From a virus, in the IMG/VR virus record IMGVR_UViG_3300033571_026757, positions 1 to 20,711 of that record: a DNA stretch of 20,711 bases. One strand, given 5' to 3'. Of the stretch, positions 1 to 7,500 are shown piece by piece. Position numbers and translations under genes: made by a program. The notes under the pieces were generated by a model. It was not told where the DNA came from and searched no databases. It saw only the letters and a list, made by a program, of their open reading frames with translations. How positions within the stretch are numbered: position 1 is the first letter of the stretch; each line of letters begins with the position of its first letter.

Positions 1-345
1 CCAATAATCTCCGTTTCTGAGGTTTCCCTGAGAACCCCAGAGGGTGATGCTGTTGTTCAGATGTTCGAAAGAGACTACATAGTTCACCGTTATGGAATTG
101 ACATGTACCGGGCCATGCCCAACGACGAAGTAACCGTCACCTACACAGCCGGTCTAGACGGGGACCAAATCCACGTATTTAAACTCATGATTCTTCGCGC
201 AGCTACACGAGAAATGCAGAACATGCATGACGACGTCGTTGGCGTAAAGGACCTCAATCCACGCGGCGTTGCCCCAATGGAGACTGGATTTCTTGAGAAG
301 GAGCTCATGGCAATCAAGCGCTGGAGAAGGCGTCGTATCGCATGA
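1..345 (+). CDS. Head-tail adaptor-like protein (5' partial)
   Basis: The reading frame is open from the first base of the window, so the gene begins upstream and at least 114 C-terminal residues are visible. The first internal ATG is at base 61, but upstream residues continue without a stop. The segment DEVTVTYTAGL followed by an amphipathic helix (HVFKLMILRAATREMQ) resembles the 'VTVTYTAGY...lk.AILLLa' pattern of gp6/gp15-type head-tail connectors, which form the ring below the portal. The C-terminus is very basic (KRWRRRRIA), which could suit DNA-channel or portal contacts. The stop overlaps the next start as ATGA, implying translational coupling to the gpG-like gene, and gene order (adaptor, gpG, terminator, sheath) fits. 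Another neck protein is possible; the assignment rests on motif resemblance and position. Confidence 0.55.
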   Translation, partial: PIISVSEVSLRTPEGDAVVQMFERDYIVHRYGIDMYRAMPNDEVTVTYTAGLDGDQIHVFKLMILRAATREMQNMHDDVVGVKDLNPRGVAPMETGFLEKELMAIKRWRRRRIA

Positions 346-806
346 GCGACAAGGTAAAACTGTCCGTCAGCATAGACATCGGAAACCTTGACAAAAAGCT
401 TTTCAAGATGTCCTCACGGGCCCTGACGATGCTTCCACTACTTCCGGAAGCCAAGACGCGTCTAGAAATGTCTAACGCTGCAAACTTCGCGTCTAACGGG
501 CTTCTGGCGGGCGGATGGGCTCCACTGGATGCCCAATATGGTTCATGGAAGGCAATTGCGTTCCCTGGTGCTCCGCCAATGGTTAGAACTGGTCGGCTGT
601 TTTCAAGCCTTGCAAACCTCTCTAATACAGCCCTCCGCATGTCCAATACCGAGTTTGAATTTGGAACTACGGTTTCGTACGCCAAGTTTCATCAGATGGG
701 GACAGAAAAGATGCCCAAGCGTCAAATAGTTTTCGTTCCTAGAAAGTTTGCCGAGTGGGTTGGCTCATCTTACGCCTCTTGGGTTGTACAGGGAGAAGTC
801 TCATGA
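342..806 (+). CDS. Virion morphogenesis / tail completion protein, Mu gpG-like
   Basis: This 154-aa protein resembles the phage virion morphogenesis family typified by Mu gpG and P2 gpS, which act at the head-tail junction or in tail completion. Family-like features in order are a mid-protein GGWAPLDAQYGSWK (the 'W.pl...y...K' segment), PPMVRTGRLFSSL at about residues 80-92, FGTTVSYAKFHQMGT at about 106-120 and the closing PKRQIVFVP. The pattern 'tG.L..sl....v.....yA..hq.Gt..mp.R.fl' is characteristic. The ATG overlaps the preceding stop and its own stop overlaps the next ATG, both as ATGA, so three neck genes are likely translated as a coupled set. The length is normal for the family. Confidence 0.8.
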   Translation: MSDKVKLSVSIDIGNLDKKLFKMSSRALTMLPLLPEAKTRLEMSNAANFASNGLLAGGWAPLDAQYGSWKAIAFPGAPPMVRTGRLFSSLANLSNTALRMSNTEFEFGTTVSYAKFHQMGTEKMPKRQIVFVPRKFAEWVGSSYASWVVQGEVS

Positions 807-1393
807 CGCTGGAAACAATGTTTGGGGCTCAGTTTGCTAAGCAATATGTCAACGGGTATCTGGAGAAAGATATTCCGCAAAGAATCATCAGATACAGAAA
901 CTCATGGAATCTCGACTCAACGGCGCTTCCTTCCCCGGAAAAGTACATAACGTACGAGCCACTAGCTCTCGATGAATGGCCAACAATTATTACTGTTGCC
1001 ATATCGACAAAGAGATTTGAACGAGAAAACTACGTTGGCAACAACGACCCGATGTACACCGTCATCTATGGAATGCGTACGTACGTCTGGGTCAGAACAG
1101 AGGGCTCAGAGGCTGCAACGCTAATGAGAGACCAGCTAACAACGGTTGTCAGGTCTGCCCTTCTTGACCACCCATGTTTGTCAAGGGCATACACAACAAG
1201 AAGCGCAAAAATACTAGAGGAAACATTAACAGAAGAGTTTTCTGAATTAACGCTATTAAAGGGTGACCGTGTAATGGCTGGTGCTTATTTAGGTTATGAT
1301 ATAGAGCTAGAAGAAGTAATTACGCGTGAACCGTATGGGACGCTTAATGAAATAGACTTTACTGCAATGACAATGAATCAGCTAGAGGCCTAA
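803..1393 (+). CDS. Tail terminator candidate (neck protein)
   Basis: The chosen start is the ATG overlapping the previous stop (ATGA), giving 196 aa; an in-frame ATG 48 nt upstream lies inside the gpG-like gene and is less likely. The protein is mixed alpha/beta. It has a beta-strand segment (WPTIITVAIST), a YTVIYGMRTYVWVRTEG strand pair, then a helix TLMRDQLTTVVRSALLDH. This order, a strand pair with 'v.v' alternation followed by a helix ending in VRsALl, resembles gpU-like or neck-type tail terminators, which cap the finished tail and bind the head. Its position just before the sheath gene supports this. The C-terminal half (about residues 130-196) is acidic and not recognised. The identification is by architecture and position only. 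Confidence 0.5.
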   Translation: MTLETMFGAQFAKQYVNGYLEKDIPQRIIRYRNSWNLDSTALPSPEKYITYEPLALDEWPTIITVAISTKRFERENYVGNNDPMYTVIYGMRTYVWVRTEGSEAATLMRDQLTTVVRSALLDHPCLSRAYTTRSAKILEETLTEEFSELTLLKGDRVMAGAYLGYDIELEEVITREPYGTLNEIDFTAMTMNQLEA

Positions 1394-1397
1394 AGTT

Positions 1398-1763
1398 ATG
1401 AAAATTTTTAAAACAGCACAAACTTCACTCCCCGGTGATTGTGAAGGAATGACGCAGTATGTCAACGAGACAGGTGGACCAATTCAGGTCAGCTCCACAG
1501 GAGACTACATCGGTCCAGGAGAAGCTGTAGTTTCTTTTGAGAACCTTCAAATAAAAATAGCTCTCAAAAATGGTTTTCTTGCTATTTACGATTTTTCTTC
1601 TTCTGAAAAAGAAGTTGCATCAAGTGATGCAAAAACTGGAAAAAAATACAAGAAAGCTGATTCTGCGGCAGAAGTTGCCGAATTAGAAATCACAGAAATA
1701 GCGCCTACTGAAGAAACAGCAGAAGAAGATTCAGTAGTTGCAACAGAAACAACCGAAATCTAA
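1398..1763 (+). CDS. Acidic protein of unknown function, before the sheath gene
   Basis: This 121-aa protein is not recognised. Residues 1-60 look beta-rich (ETGGPIQVSSTGDYIGPGE), consistent with a small folded domain. From about residue 70 there is a Lys-rich patch (KTGKKYKK) and then a long Glu/Ala/Thr-rich acidic tail with almost no hydrophobic core, probably disordered. A GAGG stretch lies about 10 nt upstream of the ATG, inside the end of the terminator gene. Its place between the neck and sheath genes suggests a virion protein or assembly factor. The acidic tail might act in protein-protein contacts, or as a scaffold-like element; both are inference. Confidence 0.6.
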   Translation: MKIFKTAQTSLPGDCEGMTQYVNETGGPIQVSSTGDYIGPGEAVVSFENLQIKIALKNGFLAIYDFSSSEKEVASSDAKTGKKYKKADSAAEVAELEITEIAPTEETAEEDSVVATETTEI

Positions 1764-1805
1764 CTATAATCAGTTAGGTTTTATTTTAATAGTTCCATTT
1801 GGGAC

Positions 1806-1810
1806 GGAGG
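1806..1810 (+). promoter_or_regulatory. Shine-Dalgarno site fixing the sheath start
   Basis: GGAGG lies six nucleotides before the ATG at 1817. A TTG at 1799 would extend the frame by six residues (MGRRNS), but it lies upstream of this site. The ATG gives the N-terminus MPGVVVTT, typical of sheath proteins. The ATG is therefore the preferred start. Confidence 0.7.
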
Positions 1811-1816
1811 AACAGT

Positions 1817-3280
1817 ATGCCAGGTGTAGTCGTTACAACAGCAGTAAGAACAGGGCCAACAGCGGTTCAAGTCATTCCAACAGCTACTGCTTTTGTTGCT
1901 GGTGTTACAAGCCGCGGTCCTTCGGGTTCTGCGACGCTTATCTCTAGCTTTGCTCAGTATGAAGCGTTGTTTGGCGGTTACACATCCTCCGGTTATGTAC
2001 ATCAAACTGTAAAGACCTTTTTCGAAGAAGGCGGAGCACGCATTTACGTGTCTCGCGCAGTTGGAACAGATTCAGAATCAGCAACCTGCGTTCTTTTGAA
2101 CAGTGAATCAACACCAGGTACATCCATCACGCTAACAGCTGCAGGAAAAGGCACATGGGCACACTCCGGTGTTCTTGAGGCAACCGTAACAAACCCAGCA
2201 AGTACAAGCTTTAGAGTTTCGATTTTGCTAAACGGTGCAGAGGTTTACACTTCAGGAATATACACCTCTGCAACAAAGGCTGATTTCATCAACGAAATCA
2301 ACAACAGCCCTGTTGCTGCTCTCTACGTGACCGCAGCATCAACCGGCTCAACAATTCCAGTAGCTGTTGCTGCAAAAGATTTTAGCTCTGGTGACGATGG
2401 CGATACGGTTGTCGCGGCAAACATCGTCGCAGCGATTGGTTACTTCACCTACGACCTTGGCCCCGGCGCACTAATGGCTCCAGGTTTTTACGACTCAACC
2501 ACCGTTGATGCTCTTGTTGCAAACGCAAACACCAACCACAGAGTGGCTTTGTCAAGCGTGGCAGCTGGAAGTAACGCCGCAGACGCAGTGACAGCTGCCT
2601 CTGCATACCTCGGTGATGAAAACTCAGAACACCTTGCGGTCTACTGGCCATGGGTAAAGGTGCCAAATGGTGGTCTCACAATGACAATTCCACCAGAAGG
2701 ATTTGTTGCTGCCCGCAGAGCCGCTACACAGAACTCTCGTGGCGTATGGTTCCCATATGCTGGAGAAGCTGGCGCTGCATCTTATGTGGTTGGCCTCGAG
2801 ACTGTTGTTTCAAAAGAAGACACAGACACTGTTGATGCCGGAAGCGTAAACGCCATTCGCATTGTTCAGGGAAGCCTTCGAATTTACGGAGCTCGCTCGA
2901 TGTCCGCAGACACTGACAACTTCCGCTTCATAACCGGACAAGAAGTTCTTAACTACATCGTCTACTTGGCAGAACGAGACCTCGAAGCTCTCATCTTTGA
3001 ACCAATCGATGGTCGTAGAACATTGTTCGCTCGTGTTGCTTCAACACTTACAGCAATTCTTGACCCAATCGCAAAAGCTGGCGGACTTTTTCCGGCTTTC
3101 GATGTTAACGGAAACCAGATAGACGCTGGATATTCTGTAGTTGTTTCAGACGCACTCAACCCAGTAACACAGCTTGCAGAAGGCAAGATTGTTGCCAAGG
3201 TTGGAGCACGCGTTACTGGAATAGGTGACAAGATTGAAGTCGAAGTCACAAAATCATCACTCACATCTTCACTGGTTTAA
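1817..3280 (+). CDS. Contractile tail sheath protein
   Basis: This 487-aa protein forms the contractile outer tube of the tail. The N-terminus MPGVVVTT, followed by FVAGVTSRGPSG, a SFAQYEALFGGY segment and VHQTVKTFFEEGGARIYVSR, is the standard sheath N-terminal arrangement ('G..p..p..i.S...fe..FGg......a...FF.nGG..~yv.RV'). A central region rich in Ala, Ser and Thr (about residues 85-270) is the variable outward-facing insertion domain. From about residue 355 the conserved C-terminal domain follows, with IYGARSMS, the FRFITGQEVLNYI helix, FEPIDGRRTLFARV and a closing IEVEVTKSS strand. These C-terminal strands mesh neighbouring subunits in known sheaths. The start is set by a GGAGG site. The tube gene follows 12 nt downstream, the usual order. 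Confidence 0.93.
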   Translation: MPGVVVTTAVRTGPTAVQVIPTATAFVAGVTSRGPSGSATLISSFAQYEALFGGYTSSGYVHQTVKTFFEEGGARIYVSRAVGTDSESATCVLLNSESTPGTSITLTAAGKGTWAHSGVLEATVTNPASTSFRVSILLNGAEVYTSGIYTSATKADFINEINNSPVAALYVTAASTGSTIPVAVAAKDFSSGDDGDTVVAANIVAAIGYFTYDLGPGALMAPGFYDSTTVDALVANANTNHRVALSSVAAGSNAADAVTAASAYLGDENSEHLAVYWPWVKVPNGGLTMTIPPEGFVAARRAATQNSRGVWFPYAGEAGAASYVVGLETVVSKEDTDTVDAGSVNAIRIVQGSLRIYGARSMSADTDNFRFITGQEVLNYIVYLAERDLEALIFEPIDGRRTLFARVASTLTAILDPIAKAGGLFPAFDVNGNQIDAGYSVVVSDALNPVTQLAEGKIVAKVGARVTGIGDKIEVEVTKSSLTSSLV

Positions 3281-3292
3281 TTGAGGTAAAAA

Positions 3293-3778
3293 ATGGCAAA
3301 AAGAATTTCACAGCGGCAGGTACTGGCTGAAATAACGCCCGACGCTACTATGGGCACAGCAGGACCGAGAATTGGTAGCAATGCCGAGGCTGGAACCTTC
3401 TTTGCTCAGGTTTCGGGTGGAGAAATAACTGCTTCGGTAGAAAAAATTTACCTTGGTGGACAGGCTTTTCCTGAAACACTTTGCGCTCCGGCAGAAGTTG
3501 GTGACATTACAGTCACCAAGCACTACTCAGACAGCGAAAGAACACTCCTTCACCAGGCACGTCAGGTCGTTGGCCGCGCGTACTACACGATTAAAATCTA
3601 TGATGCCGATTGTGATATAGCTAACTTTCAATCAGAGCGAATTTATTCAAAGGCTCTCCTTGTTGGTGTAACCGAACCAGAGGGTGACTCATCTTCCGGT
3701 GCTCCAGCAACATATGCGCTTACATTTGCAATCTCTGGTGTTCCTTCCCAGGGAAGCACCGCGACTCCTGGTCGATAA
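3293..3778 (+). CDS. Tail tube protein, gp19-like
   Basis: This 161-aa protein matches the size of contractile tail tube subunits (T4 gp19 is about 163 aa). It follows the sheath gene directly, with a GAGG site upstream of the ATG. The sequence is beta-rich with a central ITVTKHYSDSERTLLHQAR segment, a strand-helix-strand pattern that fits tube folds, and it ends in YALTFAISGVPS, a typical last strand. Subunits would stack as hexameric rings inside the sheath and around the tape measure, forming the DNA channel. There are few sequence-level signatures beyond size, fold pattern and order. The gene is followed by a 47-nt spacer before the chaperone gene. Confidence 0.8.
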   Translation: MAKRISQRQVLAEITPDATMGTAGPRIGSNAEAGTFFAQVSGGEITASVEKIYLGGQAFPETLCAPAEVGDITVTKHYSDSERTLLHQARQVVGRAYYTIKIYDADCDIANFQSERIYSKALLVGVTEPEGDSSSGAPATYALTFAISGVPSQGSTATPGR

Positions 3779-3785
3779 ATAATAC

Positions 3786-3833
3786 GTTCACTGCATAGCA
3801 GGAATGTCGTGATAGTGTTCACTTCATGACAGA
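3786..3833 (+). repeat. Imperfect direct repeat over the chaperone start
   Basis: Two 17-nt copies match at 13 positions: GTTCACTGCATAGCAGG at 3786-3802 and GTTCACTTCATGACAGA at 3817-3833, offset by 31 nt. The second copy contains the ATG of the chaperone gene. No Shine-Dalgarno sequence lies in front of that ATG, unlike at many neighbouring genes. The repeat may be a binding site for a repressor or may be chance. Confidence 0.45.
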
Positions 3834-4332
3834 CGAACTGTATTTTATCCCAGAAGAAGAAACCCAAACGAGCGACTTTGCCGCTAGTGAGGAAACGATT
3901 CTCGACCAGCTCAAGGACGTTATCTCTAAAAAGGTATCGCGCCCAGAAATTTTTATTGATGTTCCTGAACGCCCAGGTGTAAAGCTTCTGATTAGCCCAA
4001 ACATCTCTCAGAATCAGCTTCGTGCATGGCAGCGTAGTTGTGGTTCAGAGTCCAAGAATGGTCTTGATGCAATCAAATTTGCCTGCACCGTTATTGGACA
4101 AACCACTCGTGGTATCTACTTCAATGGTCAGGAAGTTTTTGAATCAGGCAAACCTCTTGGCTTCGCCTCTCCTTCAGTGCTTGCGATGACAGGGGCAACT
4201 CGAGCCATTCCTGATTGTGTTCAGACTTTCTTTGGTCTTGACCCCCACCTTGAGTCTGCCGCTCTTGCGATTATTGACTCGGCAGGGTACGGGGACACGA
4301 TTGAGGCGGAAAAGGAAAACCCTACGAAATAG
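3826..4332 (+). CDS. Tail assembly chaperone, gpG-type (unshifted product)
   Basis: This 168-aa protein sits between the tail tube and tape measure genes, the invariable position of the tail assembly chaperone pair. It has an acidic N-terminus, a beta-strand region (PEIFIDVPERPGVKLLIS), and helical segments with NQLRAWQRSC, as in many tail chaperones. It would bind the tape measure and recruit tube subunits during assembly and is not part of the finished virion. The ATG is the only possible start, because an in-frame TAG lies 30 nt upstream, yet no Shine-Dalgarno site precedes it. Near the end the frame overlaps a -1 frame that is open on to 4505, the classic arrangement for a shifted G-T product. 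The family is recognised from position and frame overlap rather than strong sequence motifs. Confidence 0.82.
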   Translation: MTDELYFIPEEETQTSDFAASEETILDQLKDVISKKVSRPEIFIDVPERPGVKLLISPNISQNQLRAWQRSCGSESKNGLDAIKFACTVIGQTTRGIYFNGQEVFESGKPLGFASPSVLAMTGATRAIPDCVQTFFGLDPHLESAALAIIDSAGYGDTIEAEKENPTK

Positions 4333-4505
4333 TCCTTGACGAGCTAGTTAAGGACTCGCGGATTATTTCCGCGGCGAGAATGGGTAAGGCCTTTGGAACT
4401 GACCCGGTAGAGATACTTCGCTGTTCAGAAGAAGAATGGCTAATAAGGCACGCATGTGCTAAAGTTATTGAGGCGGACAACGAAGAGCAGAACGCTGCGA
4501 CTTAG
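4305..4505 (+). CDS. Tail assembly chaperone T domain, made by -1 frameshift from G
   Basis: In the -1 frame relative to the chaperone gene, a stop lies at 4302-4304 and the frame is then open to TAG 4503-4505. The slip must therefore occur at 4305-4332, before the G stop. A slip at either candidate site gives a 226-residue fusion with 61 to 63 residues read in this frame. The T part reads PYEIVLDELVKDSRI and continues with EILRCSEEEWLIRH, a helical domain as expected for the T half, which contacts the tape measure. The frame has no start with a ribosome binding site; its only early ATG is at 4380. It ends 15 nt before the tape measure start. The shift itself is inferred and has not been seen directly. 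Confidence 0.8.
   Translation, partial: GGKGKPYEIVLDELVKDSRIISAARMGKAFGTDPVEILRCSEEEWLIRHACAKVIEADNEEQNAAT
4308..4320 (+). promoter_or_regulatory. Candidate programmed -1 frameshift site
   Basis: The sequence GGAAAAGGAAAAC holds two overlapping slippery-like heptamers in the G frame: G GAA AAG at 4308-4314 and G GAA AAC at 4314-4320. In each, A-site AAG or AAC can re-pair as AAA after a -1 slip. The first differs from the lambda site GGGAAAG at one base. P-site pairing (GAA to GGA) is imperfect in both. A GC-rich hairpin lies downstream (4355-4362 with 4368-4378), but about 34 nt away, farther than usual for a stimulator. Confidence 0.6.
4355..4378 (+). other. GC-rich hairpin inside the chaperone T region
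   Basis: CTCGCGGA (4355-4362) pairs with TCCGCGGCGAG (4368-4378) around a TTATT loop, with a 3-nt bulge in the 3' arm. It lies just past the frameshift window, inside the T frame, with no U-run after it, so it is unlikely to be a terminator. It may stimulate the frameshift or slow ribosomes, although the spacing is long. Confidence 0.4.
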
Positions 4506-4520
4506 TAAATAGGATGTCGT

Positions 4521-7500
4521 ATGGCAGAAGTTGAAAACGTAGTTGTCAGGGTTGCTGGGCAAGGATTTGAAAAGCTATCGGCAAAGATGGCCGCCCTTGG
4601 CGCACAATCAAAGTCTCTCGACAGCAGAATAAACAAGACCTCAAAAAGTTTTACAAAACTAAATGGGTCGATGTCTGCGTCAACAAACCAGCTAAGAAAA
4701 CAAGCTGCGGCAACGACCAACCTTGCTCAAAAACAACAAATTCTTACCGAGTATATGAATCGCGGTTCAAGAGGTTTTTCGAAGTTTGCTAAAGCTGCAA
4801 GATTTCTTATGTTTGCGGTTATTGGTTTGGGTATTGAGTTTGCTGTCACTGCTGGCTCACTAATGCTAGTTAATGCCGCGTTTGCTGCAGGTAATGCAAT
4901 AATGAAGGCATACAAGTGGTCAATGGGTGGTGTAGCTGCCGCCGCCGCTGCCGTTGGCGCTGCTCTTGCTATAGCAGCAGCAGCTCAAAGAGAATATACA
5001 GCAGCCCAGTTTGCTCATACTCAAAAAGCAACACCAAAATTTGGTTCGGCAATGAACTACAGCGTGTCGATGCTGAGAAACCTAACATCAGATACCGAGC
5101 TTGCGGTGTTTGGCATTGAAAACCTTAATGCCGCGTTTGCTGCGGTAAGCAAGAACAGTCAGTTTACTGGAAAGTCACAGCAAGTAATTAGAGCTTTGAG
5201 AGACTTTGCCGCTATAGGTGGAGACCCGGGGAAGAACCTTGCGGGAATAGGTGAGTTTGTAGGTCTTCTTCAAAAAGAAGGAAAAGTTACCGCCAAGGTA
5301 AGTGCAGCAGCTCAGGCTATTGGCCCAGAGTTTGAAAAAGCCTTTAAGAAAATAAAGAAGAGCGGTGGCGGGGTAAACGAAATATTTAGCTCAATCTTGT
5401 CTGGCGACATGTCTGCTGCTGCTGGAATCACTGGACAGGCAGACCTAGTTGGCAATACCCTTGTAGGAACGTTTAAGAAGTATAAAACGATTCTCGTTGG
5501 CTTGTTTGCCGACATAGGAACACCTTTATTAGCAAGTGCAACAGACACACTGAGACAATCGTTTAACATCATTAAAAATGGCGTTCAAAGAATATCTCCA
5601 GGACTAACACAATTTGGAAAAGGCAGCCTTCTCCCAACAATCCTTAAAGCTGTCGAAAAAATAACAGAATTTACTGTAAAACTTTTTAACGAATACCTGC
5701 CCAAATCAGAAGGAATGCTTGGAGACATAAAAGGCTGGTGGCTTCAGTTTAAAAGCATTTTTGAAAGAACAAAAAATACACTCAACGAGCTAAGAGAGGG
5801 CGGCTCGATAGTTATTGACATGTTTGCAATACCTCTCAAAGAATTATTTAAAGGTATTGGCGAAAACGTCAAAGCTTTCGCTCAACTTGCTGTTGAAAAT
5901 AAGGACGACTTTATAGCCTTTGGCGAAGGCCTTGGTGGCGTGGTCGACAAACTAATGCTTTTTGCCCAAAAGTTTAAAGAGGCGTTTGCGGCCGCCTTGC
6001 CAACTATTAACCAAATACTCACTATTGTTGAAAAAGTAATTGCCGCAGCTGCAAAAATTGTTGAAGTTATTGCGAAAATACCTTTTGGTGGAGAAATGCT
6101 CATGGGCATCGCCGGATATGGTGCGTTCAAAGGGCGAAGAAGTGCTCAAAGAGCTGCGCGGGCAAGCGGAGGGAAGGCTCAGAACAAGTACCAGCACATG
6201 GGTAACGCTGCAATGGCAATGATGGGAATGCCAATGTATGCAGGACAGGGTTTGTATGACTTTGACCCAAACACTGGAGATGCACTCTTGGACCCCAATA
6301 CAGGAAGGCCAATATCTGCCGCTAGAAGAAATACCGACGCATCGCGAGCAAGAATAAAGACAGGAAGAGTTGGCTCAAGATTATTTGCTGGCGGGAAACG
6401 CCAGGGATTACTAAACGTAGCAAGTAGGATTGGTGGACAATTTAACCCATCGGCATCCCGGCAAATAGCAATGGATGAATGGACTTTTCATAACGAAAAC
6501 ATCTATGACCCCGACAAGGTAAATAGAGTTCCGGCAGGTACGCCGGGAGCAAAATATGACCCAGCTCTTGGTTACTACACAACAAAGGGTGGATTAACCG
6601 CAAACCCAAATCAGCTAACCGGTCGTAAAGCAAAAATAGGTCGTGCCAAAGCCGGACTAAAAGGTGGGTTTGGCATGGGTGGAATGGCTGCCGGTATGGC
6701 TATATCGGCTTTTGCTAACTCAGGTATGGCTCCCTCTTTTATGAAAGAAAACTCTGGAGCTATAAACATGGGCGCAGGACTGATGGCTATAAACCCAATG
6801 CTTGGTCTTGCAGCAATGGGTGGAGGAACTCTTTTTAATCTAATGAAGGGAACTGGAGCAAGAACAGCCGGAGGAGGAGCATTGACCGGCGCTGCTGCTG
6901 GCGCGGCAATGGGTGCATTTGCAGGACCTATAGGAATGGCCGTAGGTGGACTTATTGGTGGTGCAATTGGATTTTTTGGTGGTAAAAAAGCCGAAAGAAT
7001 GGTTGCAAAAGAAGCAGCAAAAAGCGCTTCAGCAAAAAATATTGGTAAAGTTGTAAATAAGTTTATTGCGGGAGATACAAGAGGCGCAAAAGGTGTTGTT
7101 GGAGAGATGACCGCAAACGCATCAAAATTCAATGCGATGACAGCTTCCCAGCAAGAGACATACATATCTGGTCTTGAAAAAAGCGGTGTTCTAACAAAAA
7201 CCCAAGCCCAAAGAGCCAGACAGAACAAAGGGACTTTTGGTGGAGAACTAGAAACAATAGCCAAAGACACTGGTGTTGTAACAAAATCTCTTACCAATTC
7301 TTTTGAAAACCTTATGAATGGTCTTCAGGGCTCTACAGGAATGGCGCGAGACGAAATACTCGACCTGGCCAAAAGCATGGGTGTAAACCTTTACGACCCA
7401 ACATTGAAGCTAACTGACGCAATCAGTGGACTAGGCAAACAAATGGACCTTACTGTTGAAGGTCTAGCTGCTTCTGGAACAGATGCAATCCTTAGAGCAA

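Noticed and set aside
755-802. Upstream start for the tail terminator candidate
   Set aside because: It overlaps 48 nt of the gpG-like gene, while the ATG at 803 makes an ATGA junction like the preceding gene.
1765-1770. TATAAT box in the spacer before the sheath gene, as a promoter
   Set aside because: No -35-like hexamer stands 16-18 nt upstream (AACAGA there, TTGCAA too far), so it is not supported beyond a single AT-rich hexamer.
3804-3812. ATG-TCG-TGA micro-frame before the chaperone gene
   Set aside because: AGGA abuts the ATG with no spacing, and two codons of chance sequence give no evidence of a leader peptide.
6611-7297. 228-aa open frame on the - strand
   Set aside because: It is antisense to the Gly/Ala-rich part of the tape measure, with Pro/Ala/Ile-rich low-complexity text and no ribosome binding site, a shadow of the codon bias.
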